From assembly GCA_014529385.2 (NCBI GenBank), contig CM043953.1:112102549-112160548 (forward strand): a stretch of DNA of 58,000 bases. Direction: 5' to 3'. The notes beneath the pieces were generated by a model. That model had not been told where the DNA came from. It saw only the letters and a program-made list of their open reading frames with translations, and made no database searches. Positions within the stretch are counted from its first letter, which is position 1. Each line of letters begins with the position of its first letter. Origin of the DNA: Adiantum capillus-veneris. Its lineage: Eukaryota; Streptophyta; Polypodiopsida; Polypodiales; Pteridaceae. Shown in pieces: positions 46,861-57,475 of this stretch. The position numbers and the translations under genes are program-made.

Positions 46861-48112
46861 CACATTGAAGCAGGCACACAACACTTGTTCTTTTCTTCCA
46901 TATGAAGAACCTCTACAACACAATATTTAGGAGATGAATCTAATGTGAGGCATTGCACCATGTGAATGGCCTTTTCTTTGCCTTGCAAAAGAGGAAAATC
47001 CTTCTTGTTATGTTGGTCCAAAAGACATTTGAAACACAAATTGTGTTTCTTTGCACACTCAAAATAAGCAGTGCTAAGAGACCCACGTGGAGTATCTCGT
47101 GATTATTTAGGCTTCTTAGCCTCTTGTGGGCATGTAGAGGTAGATTATCTCTTATTTCTCTTGGAATGTGTAGGAGATCTACCTCGCCATTGGCTCTTAG
47201 CCACATTGCTCTAAGCAAAATTATTCTTAGAGTAGGGAACATTTCCCTTCCTCTCTTGGTCATCAACATATCTTTGGGCATGACTGATGGCTTCTTCCAA
47301 AGTTTTTGGATGTTGGGTCTTGACATGAAGACGATAGTCTTTGTCAAGAACCCTATTAAAACCCTGTATCTTTTGGAATTCATCTAGACCTTCTAGTTTT
47401 AATATGATTTCCCGATACTTCAAAAGGTATTGTGTGAGAGAGATGCCACACATGCGGCATGCATCCTATACTAACCAGTTCTTATCTTCTTCATTGGAGT
47501 CCAAAAACTTTTTGGAGAAAGAAGTTTGAAACACAGCCCAAGATGGAGGACAAGCATCTATTGAAAATGTCATCCACCACTTATAGGCCTTGCCTTTAAG
47601 AGATAGACTTATTTTTACATCAGTCTTTGTATCCGAGGTGTGTCTCAACTATGAATATCACTCCATTTGTGTAAGAACGTATTGACCACATCCTTGTTGT
47701 GATCACGCTCTTCCCCGTGAAACTCAGAAATGGTGATATTGTTAAGCAAAGCATTGCTACCTTCTGCATCTTCTGAAGGACTTGTCTCTTGGACTCCTTG
47801 AGTCATGCGAGCTTGGTTTCCTTGAACCGTGCCACTTGTGGCTCCTTGAGCCGTTTGTGAATTCATAAATTTCACAGGTAGCTAAGTAAGATTTGTAACA
47901 TTTGCATTGAGTGCAGAGAGGTTGCGTTCAAGTACGGTTTGTTGATTTTCCAAAGTCTTGAAAGCAGCCATACCTACAAGGTCATGATCTCCTAGACCAT
48001 CATTGTCATGCATATTAGTGTTGACAGCACCCGTGGTTTCATTATTTTGATGTACGTGCTCAAAATCAAAAATGTGCGTAGGTGGGATATCCTCACTGGC
48101 CATGGTAAACAC
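46857..48112 (-). pseudogene. Gag of the minus-strand chromovirus
   Basis: Start at 48112 (MASEDIPPTHIFDFEHV). The capsid region has LKGKAYKWWMTF, then WAVFQTSFSKKFL, LTQYLLKYREIILKLEGL, and TLEEAISHAQRYVDD, a Retrotrans_gag pattern. The zinc knuckle at about 47040-46990 reads CFKCLLDQHNKKDF, where the last Cys is replaced by Phe. Frames break near 47880, 47645 and 47466 (the last a TAG), and again near 47211. Confidence 0.85.
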
Positions 48113-48812
48113 ACACCAATGTAAAGAGATAAAAACTCGTCCACTTGTACCTTATAAAGCTTGAAGTCTTTGTGTTTTTTTTATGCTCGGCGATTTGGAT
48201 TGCATGCGAACCTTGCCTTGTAAAAGTTGTAGTGCTTTACATCATGTTCGTTGTAAGAATACCTGCGTTGATTCTTTACAAAAACTCATCGTTTTTGCGA
48301 AGGCCTTTCTTCACATGTGAAGCTTCCTTCTTGAAGGAAAAAGAACTTCCATAAGAAGAGAAAAGGAAGGGTGAAACTACTTCCTTAAAGTGTGAAGCTT
48401 TCCTTTTCCTTCTAGCTTTCTTGTCAACATAAGTATGCTATCTTTCCTTGTATTACACAACAAGGCTCAATAGCTTGGATGGTAAAGTGTTGGCCTCTTA
48501 CCCTCATGGGGTGGGTTAAACCCTCCTTCATGCAAGGGTTTAATGGGTTTTCATACGCACGTAGCCAACAATGCCAACAGAGCTTCGGTGCTGTAGAGTT
48601 GCTAGTCGAGTTTTCCTTGGTCATCCGCCTCACTTTTCTGATGTGGAGCGGCCGGAGATTGTTTTCTACCTTTGCGTGCTCCACACAAAATTCTATGCCT
48701 TCCTTCTTTTTGTTGTGCACAACGAAGATGACATTGTCCTTGTCTGCAAATCGTGGGAGAAAAGCAACATGTTGCATGCACATGAAACCCGCTTTTTCCC
48801 TTCTCAAAAATA
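48113..48812. other. Leader-like region between the chromovirus gag and the PBS
   Basis: It holds an open minus-strand frame (48424-48825, with an ENSTSNSTAPKLCWHCW stretch) of unknown nature and a tRNA/SINE-like head on the + strand. The chromovirus 5' LTR should be here but is not recognisable. Confidence 0.4.
48464..48527 (+). ncRNA. tRNA-like / SINE-head candidate
   Basis: GGCTCAATAGCTTGGATGG resembles a Pol III A box (48471-48482), followed by GGCCTCTTACCCTC and a B-box-like GGTTAAACCC (48514-48523), with the spacing expected of a tRNA-derived SINE head. The anticodon stem does not pair well, so it is not a functional tRNA. Confidence 0.35.
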
Positions 48813-48824
48813 GCTCGGATACCA
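48813..48824 (-). promoter_or_regulatory. Primer-binding site (initiator Met tRNA type)
   Basis: Reads TGGTATCCGAGC on the minus strand, 11 of 12 matches to the plant iMet PBS, one base after the CA end of the LTR at 48826. Confidence 0.75.
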
Positions 48825-48825
48825 A

Positions 48826-49311
48826 TGAGAGGGCAGTGGTTGGAATTGGAGATGATCTCTTGAGACAGCTAATTCCAGTGTTGAAAGATTTCAGCTACTA
48901 TTGTGGGAAGATTTCAAACAGCAGACTCGACAGAAATCAGAGACTAAACTGAAATGTAGATACTGAAATAAGAATCAGACTTATGTACTGAGTTTAAGGT
49001 TCAGATTCAGAAGACTGGACAAGAAGTAAGTATAACTGAAATATATGCCATGATTCGGATTACAGATCAAGATTACAGCGAATATGATTACAGAGAGAAA
49101 GTACAGCCATCAATACTGCCAATGATGCTCAAGTACAATTATAGCCAAAACGCTAACCCAAGTGATAACAATTGCCAACCCGATAACAATGTAATAGGCC
49201 CTATTTATACACTTCGAGTTTACTGTAGTAATTACTCTAGTAATTACTAAGTAATTCGCTGTCCATCTTCTAAGAAGACGTTCCCACATAGTGACTATCC
49301 AGCGGTCTACA
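48826..49311 (-). repeat. 486-bp LTR flanked by both a PBS and a polypurine tract
   Basis: Minus strand: starts TGTAGACCGCTGG (49311), ends CTGCCCTCTCA (48826), with a TATAAATAG box about 110 bp in. A polypurine tract precedes it (so it is a 3' LTR for the element on the right) and a PBS follows (so it is also a 5' LTR for sequence on the left). Confidence 0.8.
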
Positions 49312-49328
49312 TCCTTCCCTTCTTTCTT
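49312..49328 (-). promoter_or_regulatory. Polypurine tract of the right-hand Gypsy element
   Basis: AAGAAAGAAGGGAAGGA on the minus strand, directly before the LTR TG. Confidence 0.75.
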
Positions 49329-51640
49329 GAATTTTGACAAGATTCCAAAATTTTTGGAAAATTCCCCTGCCTGAATCTGATGTTGGGATGCTAGCTTGAC
49401 CACTGAGAGAATGGCCCTTCAAAGATTACAAGTAGGAGTTCAAGAAGGACCATGGATTGCGAGAGGTAGCTAAAAAGGCCAAGGTGGAGCTCTGACCAGG
49501 CCAAGGTGGAGCTGTCATCTTTCCCTGCCTACAGGGAAGAAAAGTCCATTCTGAGATGGAACTACCCAGTATCCTTCCATTGGTCTGTCTTCCTTTTGCC
49601 TTTGCTCTTTGATCGGGAAGGTGCTTGAGAAGTCCCAGCACCAGAATTATCCTTCTGAATCAGTCGGTAAATGGCCTCCTGCTAAAGCTGATCTCGCCGG
49701 TCAGTGGTCATCTCTACTTCATAAGGCGTGAGAGAATGATAGGTTTTGGTTTCAGGATCATAGAGTGTATGCCTGCCCTTACTCAGTCTGGTTCTGGCCA
49801 GCTTATGACAATGCGAAGCAGTATGGATCCATCCTTCTGGAAGAGGCTGATTAGTTTTGACTCGAGCTTTGAAAAGAATCTTAGCCATCTCCCTATACTG
49901 TGGTGCTAAACCCGGCTTTGCTGCAATGTCTTTCTCAGGCAATTTGGAAGATTTGACCGTAAGTTGTAGCAATTGATTAGTAATCCTGGCCAATCCTCGG
50001 ACTTGAATCTTCCACTGGCCCATACACAACTGGATCCTATGCAGCTCCTCTTTCATTGCCTGAATGTCATTGATTTAGAGGGCATCATTGAGCAACGTCT
50101 GCCAAGTCTTCCATTCTACAGTTGACCGCTCATACCAATCTTGAAGCTCATCAGTAATTTTGAAGTATGTGAGACGATTAACTGGTTCTTGATGTTGAGG
50201 ATACAGCGCTGGAAAGAATCTTGGGAGCTCGGTTTCTCTTGCTAGAACAGCATACAAGAGAACTAGAGAATCATGCACAAATTCTAAGAAATTGAGAACA
50301 GCCTAGTTCTCCTGCTGCATCATCTTTCTGTTGACTCTCACTAGCTGGAACAGTGTTCTTAGAGCAGTTTCCTGTGCTCCTACGGACATCCGCGTTTGAG
50401 GTCCTCTACTAGTGGTTTTCTGGTCCTCAAGAATGGCTTTGACTCTCTGATCCAAAACACCTATGGCAGTTTGCATTTGTATCAAAACTTCCTTCAGTTG
50501 AACCCTAACATCCTTCATACAGCGGTAGGTTGGTTTGTTACCCAACAGGAGTTCCAGTTCCAGAGCTAGGGAGCGACAATCTGCAGTAGACTACCTTTGC
50601 CAGTGCGGGTTTACCACTCTCTCATCAGAATTGAGTATCCATTCAGGAACTCGTTCCAGTAGCTGGACTGTACTGGGATGCGCAGGTAGTCGACAAGCTT
50701 CTTTATCATGGAAAGTTGTTGATTTCCAATGTTCTACCATTTCCCTGGCTCCCACATATAGTCTTTGAAATCTTTCCAAGTCAGTCCAGAGAGCATCATC
50801 CTCCAGATACTGTCTAGTGATAGACGCCTGTTGATGTCTTAGTTGCCTATTCAGGGTAATGAGCTGCAGTGAATGCTGATGATCAGCTAGTCCCTCATCC
50901 TATACTTTTATTTTCCCTTTAGCATCTCTACTAAGATGGGACTGATCATTTGGCTGATTCCCAGTGTGACTGGGCTGCTGCTCTTCAGTCTACTGATTAC
51001 CCGACTGATGCTCTTTGTCCTGTCCTTCCTGCTGGTCCTCAGTCTGGTCTGATTGGTCTAGTTGTGAGACTGGCCTCCTTCATTTGGCCCTTCCCACCAG
51101 TACCAGGTCCTGGAGGTGGAGATGGTGGTGGGGCATCATCATCATCATTTGTATGCCCAGCTTCTTGATCATCCTCCTCCTGATCAGCTTCATCTTCTTC
51201 ATCTTCTTCATCCTCATCCGGAGAAATCTACTGCTCAATATAATCCATTATAGCTTGGTTCATCAGAGCATTATTGAACTCACCCACCTTGTCATGCAAA
51301 TCGCTCTGCATAATTTCCATCAAAGACTTTAAATTTTCTAAGTTGAAAATAGCATTGCTTGAGGAATTTAAAATTTCAGACAAGCTATTGTAGATGTATC
51401 TTTCAGTCAGTGAAGCCATCAGAGCTTTATGGTGCAGTAACAGCTTTTTGAATTCCGCCCGCTTCATCCTGAGAATTGTTTCAGCTCGCTCGGCAACTCT
51501 TAGTGCTTCATTCCTTTGACTCTTGATGATCATGATTTCAGATTCAGCTTTAGCTATCTTTTTGTTTAACAACTCATTAGTCATTTCTGATTGAGCTTCC
51601 AATACCTTGTGTTGTATGTTCTGCACTTCCTGGACTTTTT

Positions 51641-51904
51641 GGAGCGTTTCAATCTGATGCTGTGCTTCTTCCAAGTCAGCTTTGAGCTTTCTAACTTCTT
51701 CTTTTGATCTAGTAGCCTCCACCAGCTGTCCTATACAACTGACAATGGTATTCAATCTGATGCTGTGCTTCTGCCAAGTCAGCTTTCTGGAGCGTTTCAA
51801 TCTGATGCTGTGCTTCTGCCAAGTCAGCTTTTAGCTTTCTAACTTCTTCTTCTGATCCAGTAGCCTCCACCAGTTGTCCCATACAACTGACAATGGTATT
51901 CCAA
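51641..51904 (-). repeat. 148-bp tandem duplication in the accessory ORF
   Basis: GGAGCGTTTCAATCTGATGC begins at 51641 and again at 51789, and the following about 115 bp are nearly identical. 148 is not a multiple of three, so the duplication shifts the coiled-coil frame. Confidence 0.9.
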
Positions 51905-52430
51905 GAAGACTGTATAAGGACTGAACATCTGTCCTTAACTGTGGTTGGATCAGAATCAATAGGCTCATATATTGCCACTAGAGCCATGTGGGGTAGAGTT
52001 GCATAATCAGCTTTACTGAGCATAAGATGCCCTCTCAATTTCTGAGTCTGCATTTGCTGCAACTTATCCTATTTTACCAGTTGTAGAGGGTTTCTCGTAT
52101 CTATAGAAACTCCACCAGGCCGAGTCGAGAACGCTGGACCTTTCCCTTTGTCTAGTTGACTCTTGCCTTTGTCCCATGACTGGTCTGTTATCTTCTCAAC
52201 AGTGATTGATTGGTTTAACATAATCTTTCCCAGACCCAGTGGAAAATGTACTTTTTACAACTGACTGGTCAGCATAGTCATCTGAGTAGATTGCTGCTCA
52301 GTTTGACTCACCTCAGCTTTCTCCGTGCTTACTGCCTTGACCTTTCTTTCTATTTGTTTCAAAAACTCACTGCTTTTAGTCAGTGTAATTTTTGGCTTCT
52401 TTGAACTACCAGCTTCATCTGCAGTTGCTT

Positions 52431-52570
52431 TCCTTTTCAGGTCGGTGGAAATGGTTTGACTATTTTTTTTCTCGTCGTCTAAGGACAGCTCAATTCTCTT
52501 TCCTTTTCAGGTCGGTGGAAATGGTTTGACTATTTGTTTCCTCGTCGTCTGAGGACAGCTCAATTCTCTT
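52431..52570 (-). repeat. 70-bp tandem duplication in the accessory ORF
   Basis: 52431-52500 and 52501-52570 are nearly identical, both starting TCCTTTTCAGGTCGGTGG. The 70-bp period breaks the reading frame. Confidence 0.92.
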
Positions 52571-53635
52571 TGGTTCAGAAATTGGCTTCTCACTCCAAGC
52601 CTGCTTTACCTGCTCATTAACATCTGTAGCAATAGCCCAATACAGGAATTTCCAAACATACCAGGCCTTGAAAACAGTTTGAGATTTTAGCTTGGTAGTC
52701 TGCTGGAGTACATTATGCGAGAGTATTTGAAAAAGGTTGATATGGACTTGTGGATCCGGTATCTTGGCCAACATCATAGAAAACAATTTTTCTGACACAT
52801 ACGTTGGGTTGTTCTTAAGGCTTACTACTTCAGCTACAAACCTGTAAGCAGCAGAGGCTTCTAGTCCTGCTACTGCAACTCCTTGAGCACTTGCCTTGCG
52901 CTTCCTTCTGGCCGTTTCATCCTCCTTCAGAGCGATACTTATTTGCTACGCAGTTTCCACAGAAGGTTTCGGCTCATTGGGCATCCGGAATGCAAATGCT
53001 ATGGCTTTTGGTGTTACTGACACCTTTCTACTATTTACCATGGCACTGCCACTTTCAACATCAAAGGAATCAAGAACTTTCTTGATGATATCTGAATCAA
53101 AAGCAATCCTTGTAGCTTGCAGTACAACTCGAAGATCCCATAGTTTGTAGCAGAGTCATTGCTTGATCAGTAAATACATAACGCTGGATTTTACTGTATG
53201 GGACAACGGGAAGTCTTGCCTTTGCCTCAGCAACTATAGCCTGGGTTTCCTCAAGAGACTCCTGCATCTTCTCTAAGCGTTTCTTTCTACCCATACACTG
53301 TGAGGTCGATGATGATGAAATAGGCAAAGGAGAAGATGACTTACTTGTGTCGAAGCCATTTCCTGGTGTCGCTGGCAAGACTATCTGAAAATCAACTGTC
53401 TCGTCAGAGGTCGAAGTTTGCGGCTGTATTGAAGAAACCTCGGAGCTCGACGATGGCGAATAGTTGACAGGAGGGAGGCGTCGCGTAGGAGATTCATGAG
53501 GAAAAATACTAACTCTCCTGACTGTTATACGTGTTCGCGACATAAAAGCTCCACCACTTGCTCCTAGACTTGTGTGCGCCGTTGTTGTCGTGGAAAACAT
53601 GCATTGGAAAAGACTGCAACCCATCCTTGTAATAA

Positions 53636-54070
53636 TTACCACAATGGCATGCCATTTGACCATTGGCCACTTAAAAATTGGAAAGTGTGTCCATATTGGT
53701 TCTGAACTGATTTCCACTCTGGCTGGACTATAGTGGTACTTATTCTAAGGTCAGCCTGATCTGGTTCTTCTGGTATTGGTTCTGAAACTGGAACTGGTTG
53801 CACATGAAAAAGTCCAAAAAATTTTGATTCTGGTATCTCTTGATCAGCAACCTCCAGTTCCTTAGTACCTTGTTCCGGCCCAATTTCTCTGGTCTTTGAA
53901 TAATAGAGCTTGATCTTTGCTTCATTATATACTCCCGGCAACATCAGTCTAGATAAATATTTCAATTTGATTGTGCCATTGGAGAAGACCCAATCGACCT
54001 CAAAAGGTCCTGCCCAGGCAATCTTCAAGTTCGGCTTATTTGGACCCAATCTAAACTGATATAGAAGCAC
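53636..54070 (-). pseudogene. Integrase C-terminal (GPY-type) region
   Basis: Contains KPNLKIAWAGPFEVDWVF, then NGTIKLKYL and EAKIKLYY, the GP(Y/F) module of Gypsy integrases, followed by an acidic Pro/Glu tail. It is in frame with the integrase core and separated from it by one TAA (54104-54106). Confidence 0.8.
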
Positions 54071-54103
54071 TAAGTCTCCTTTTCTGGAATTCTCAAACTC
54101 TAA

Positions 54104-55020
54104 TTAGGCGATCATGCCAGTGCTTCCTTCGTTGTTGAACAATTTCTTGTTCCAATATATCCCTTTGATGAGTTCTTCTAACTGCATCAGTTCATCCAGA
54201 CTTTTCTTAAGATTATGGTTGAAGTCTAGTCCATACTTCATAGCCATTCTCAGACTGGGGATTACAAACTCCATAGGAACCACAACTTCAGTACCATACA
54301 CCATTTTGAATGGTGTCATTCCAGTAGTTACCTTATAAGTTGTCCTATAAGCCCATAGAGCAGTCTGAAGTTTCAAATCCCACTGGTCTGGTTTCTTTTG
54401 CACCACCTTAGTGAGAATAGCTGTCTTTATTGTCTTATTGCTACTTTCAGCCTTTCCATTGCATCTAGGATAGTAAGGAGTAGATTTTCGATGCTTGACT
54501 GAAAGCATATCCAATAGGATTTCCATAGTGTCATTGATAAAATGTGTTCCTTGATCGGTCACGATCTCTACTGGACATCCATATCGGCAGACAATATTCT
54601 CAAACAAAAACCTTGCAGTTGACTTGGCTGTGTTGTCAGGAAGAGACTTAGCTTCAACCCACTTGGTCACATAACAAGTAGCCATCACTATGTACTTGTT
54701 CTTCCCGGGAGTTACCTTTTTAAAAGGTCCCATAAAATCCAATCCCCATTTCATGAATACTCCCAATGGTTGTATTGGCATTAAGGGAGTCATATCTGCA
54801 GCTGTTGGTCGGCCCATTCTTTGGCATATTTCACAAGTTTTACAAAAACTTCTGACATCAGCAATCAGTGTTTGCCACCACAGACCAGCTTACAGAATCT
54901 TCTTGTAGGTTACTTTGTTGGAGAAGTGTCCACCAGACTCACCATTATGAGCTTCTGAAATCACTTGCATTCTTCCTTCCATAGGGACATATCGTCGAAG
55001 TATACCATCCACACCCAGTC
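54104..55020 (-). pseudogene. Integrase zinc domain and catalytic core
   Basis: The HHCC domain (ISEAHNGESGGHFSNKVTYK, then CKTCEICQ) is complete apart from a TAA near 54892. The core, open at 54817-54104, has GLDFMGPF (Asp), IVTDQGTHF (Asp) and CNGKAESSNKTIK (Glu), an apparently intact DDE triad, plus WAYRTTYKVTTGMTPF and MVYGTEVVVP. It inserts the cDNA into host chromatin. Confidence 0.92.
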
Positions 55021-55078
55021 GCTAAAGTAATCCTCCTATAATGGTAAATTTCAGGCTTTTTATGATCAGAGCTTTCTT

Positions 55079-55865
55079 CTAATTCTGCTTCCAATCCTCT
55101 GGAAAGGCACCGTGGGAAAGGAATTGATAAATATCATACCATTCAGGATCCACTGATTCTTCTGCTTCTAACTGAAATAAATCAACATCCACTGGCTCAT
55201 CTCTCAAGGGTGATTTTGAATGTACTTCTTGAGAGAAAGTTATCTCCACAGTGGTTTCGGCCAAGCTTATGGAAAATTTTGAATTCAAATTCCATAAGGA
55301 ACATCATCCATCTGATCATCCTGCCTTGAATAATGACATTGTTAATCAGAAACAGAAGAGCTTGATGGTCCACATAAAAATGAAATAACTTTCCCAACAG
55401 GTAATGCTTGAACTTCATGGCGCTAAAAACCATTCCGAGGGCTTCTCTTTCAGTAGTCGTATAGCCTTGTTTAGCCTGACTGAATCTGCGACTAGCAAAA
55501 TAAACCAGATAGTCTGTTCGGCCATCTGGCTGAGCTAATATTGCCCCCATTGCCAATCCTGAAGCATCCACATGTACGTGCAAAATAATATCCCAATTCA
55601 GCTGCCTAAGGACTGGTTTACTGGTAATGGCTTTTTTCAAATTCTGGAAACTCTCCTCACACTCAGCAGTCCAGTTGAACTTACTGGTCTTCTTTGTAAG
55701 CTCATATAGTGGTACTGCTTGAGAAGCAAACTTGTGTACAAATCTTCTATAGAAATTCACATAACCCAAGAAAGAACTCAACTCTGAAGCAGTTCTGTGT
55801 GCTTTAGCTTGCTGGACACATTGTATTTTGTCATTGGCCATCTCTATTCCATTGCGGGAAATCAC
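55079..55865 (-). pseudogene. RNase H of the right-hand Gypsy element
   Basis: The connection (ELSSFLGYVNFYRRFV, LTKKTSKFNWTAECEESF) leads to HVHVDASGLAMGAILAQ (Asp), YTTTEREALGMVFSAMKFKHY (Glu) and FHFYVDHQALLFLI (Asp), with the final RNHCGDNFLSR. All three acidic residues are visible in one open frame. It is frame-shifted relative to RT. Confidence 0.9.
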
Positions 55866-55874
55866 ATGTCCCAG

Positions 55875-56600
55875 TAGCTATCCCTTCCATACTAGAAAAT
55901 AGATTTGAATGGATTCAAACAAATCCTCTTCTCCTGACAGCGTTTAAAAACCATCTCTAGGAATAGAAGGTGATGGTCCTCATCTAAATAGACAGTAAAG
56001 TCATCCATGAAAATGGCGAGAAACCGATGAAGAAATTCATTAAACATCTCCATCATACACCGCTGAAAAGTAGCTGGTGCATTGCACAGGCCAAAAGGCA
56101 TCACCAGATACATGAAAGCTCCCCACTTGGTGATGAAAGTGGTCTTAGCTCTATCTTCAGGAGTGATCCGTAACTAGTTATAGCCGCTATAACCGTCCAT
56201 GAAGCTATACATCTCATACCCTGCGATCTCATCAAGCAACATATCAGTAAAAGGTAAGGGAAATGGATCCTTAATAGTATGGGCATTTAGTTTCCTATAG
56301 TCGACACAAACTCTTAATTTCCCATTCTTTTTAGGAACGAAGACTATGGGAAATAGCCAATCACTGCTTGCTACTTCCGTAATGAACCCAGCCTTGAGAA
56401 GATTATCAATATCCTCCTTGACCTTCTTTGCATAATTGGGGTTCATCCTGTATCTTTGCAATCTTACTCGCCTAGCATCCGGTTTCAGTGGTATTCAGTG
56501 CTGACAGACTTCAGGATCTACTCCCTTCAAATCTGTATGTTCCTAGGTAAACAAATCTTTATAGTTCTTGAAAATTTCTCGTGCCTTTTCCTTCATTTCC
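55875..56600 (-). pseudogene. Reverse transcriptase of the right-hand Gypsy element
   Basis: RT motifs: GFITEVASSDWLFPIVFVPKK, LRVCVDYRKLNAHTIKDPFP, YSFMDGYSGYN (Asp), then after a TAG at 56174-56176 FMYLVMPFGLCNAPATF and LAIFMDDFTVY with the FMDD box. All in one frame apart from that stop. Two more stops lie upstream, near 56490 and 56555. Confidence 0.92.
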
Positions 56601-56603
56601 GGG

Positions 56604-56840
56604 TTAAGGTGCTTTGTTAACCTTGATCATTCTGGGATTTTCCTCTGATCCCAGGTTCCACTCTTCTACTTCTTGATCGTTTGGAAGCAACCAGTTTGGT
56701 CTGCCTCCTTTTCGTTTGGTCGATTCTTCAGCGTAGTCCCAAGATGGTCCATTCATTTCTGAATCATTATTCTGATCCACTGGGTACTCTTCAGAACATA
56801 CTGGTTCCTCTCCTATACCAGTATTAGTTGGTTCCTCCAT
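56604..56840 (-). pseudogene. Protease-RT linker of the right-hand Gypsy element
   Basis: An acidic linker (GEEPVCSEEYPVDQNND) followed by EEWNLGSEENPRMIKV, the segment that precedes RT in plant Athila/Tat-like polyproteins. Continues in another frame into RT. Confidence 0.65.
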
Positions 56841-57049
56841 CCCTTCCAGTTAGCTGAACTGTTCTTTCCCTTGCATTGACTTCGGTAAACTAATCACGAA
56901 ATTGTCTCTTCTGCTTGTCAGCCTGCTCTTTGTTCAGCAAGACTGCATTCAAATCGATTTCTGCCAAAGGGAATATGTTCATAGCCGCTAGCATTCGCTC
57001 AATTTTCTTGCCTCTGTACTTCTGACACAACTCCTTCGGCCTCAGTTTC

Positions 57050-57475
57050 TTCTTCCAGCTTCTAGTGTTGTTGGTCTAGATTTGGATTCTGCCACTGGCC
57101 CCTTCTATGGTCAAAGTTTGGTTTGCATAGTCATGAACAGCATGTGCTGTTCTTAACCAGCCCTAGTAGCATTCCATATACCCCGTGCACATCCAGGACT
57201 AGGGAACAAGTTTTGAATTTCTCCCTCCCAACTCTTATCTGCATGTTTTCAATCATACCCGTCGCCTGTACGACTCTATGATATGCCATTCTTACTTTGA
57301 ATGGTGCTGGTTTTATATTAGTGATACCCATTCTTTGTTGAAGATGGGCTCCCATTATGTTGACTCCTGCCCCTCCATCCAGAATAACGCTTGAGAGAGG
57401 TTCACAATGCTTCCTGACCTTGTATTCTACTTGAATAAGTGGAACTTCATCATCCCGGACAGCCGTCAGGTCCAC
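57050..57475 (-). pseudogene. Aspartic protease of the right-hand Gypsy element
   Basis: SSVILDGGAGVNIMGAHLQQ is the D-G-G-A active site; YGMLLG lies near the C-terminus and the frame then shifts, with WLRTAHAVHDY in the next frame, so a few bases of the LLGRPW motif were lost near 57160. The rest (LTIEGASGRIQI) continues to about 57080. Confidence 0.85.

Larger units (their letters stand above)
36556..48112 (-). mobile_element. Second Ty3/Gypsy chromovirus with nested insertions
   Basis: Reading leftwards: gag (48112-46857), protease and RT start (about 46850-45994), a 4.6-kb insertion, RT (41371-40793), RNase H (to about 40172), a 1.34-kb TIR element, integrase (38783-37880), chromodomain (37140-37012), polypurine tract and 3' LTR. 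Without the two insertions about 5.6 kb remain, normal for a chromovirus. Its 5' LTR is not seen. Confidence 0.88.
49600..53620 (-). pseudogene. Long sense accessory ORF after integrase, function unknown
   Basis: Coding-like frames run in series: 53717-53097 (Ser/Thr-rich, then a short coiled coil KKRLEKMQESLEETQAIVAEA), 52798-52490 (helical, SEKLFSMMLAKIPDPQVHINLF), a Lys-rich linker, 52062-51228 (long coiled coil with RKLKADLAEAQHQIETLQK), an acidic then Pro-rich tail (51230-51080), and 50900-49600 (helical, ending basic). Stops are mostly TAG or TAA in Gln-rich context; two tandem duplications (148 and 70 bp) also shift the frame. The original could have exceeded 1,200 codons. I see no transmembrane or envelope feature. 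It lies where Athila-type elements carry an extra ORF, but I do not recognise the protein. Confidence 0.65.

Noticed and set aside
48464-48537. Functional tRNA gene
   Set aside because: The D stem can pair but the anticodon stem and acceptor do not, and the B box deviates from GGTTCGANTCC.
48595-48825. Open frames on both strands near 48.5-48.8 kb as host genes
   Set aside because: They overlap each other and lie in the leader next to a PBS; no domain is recognisable.
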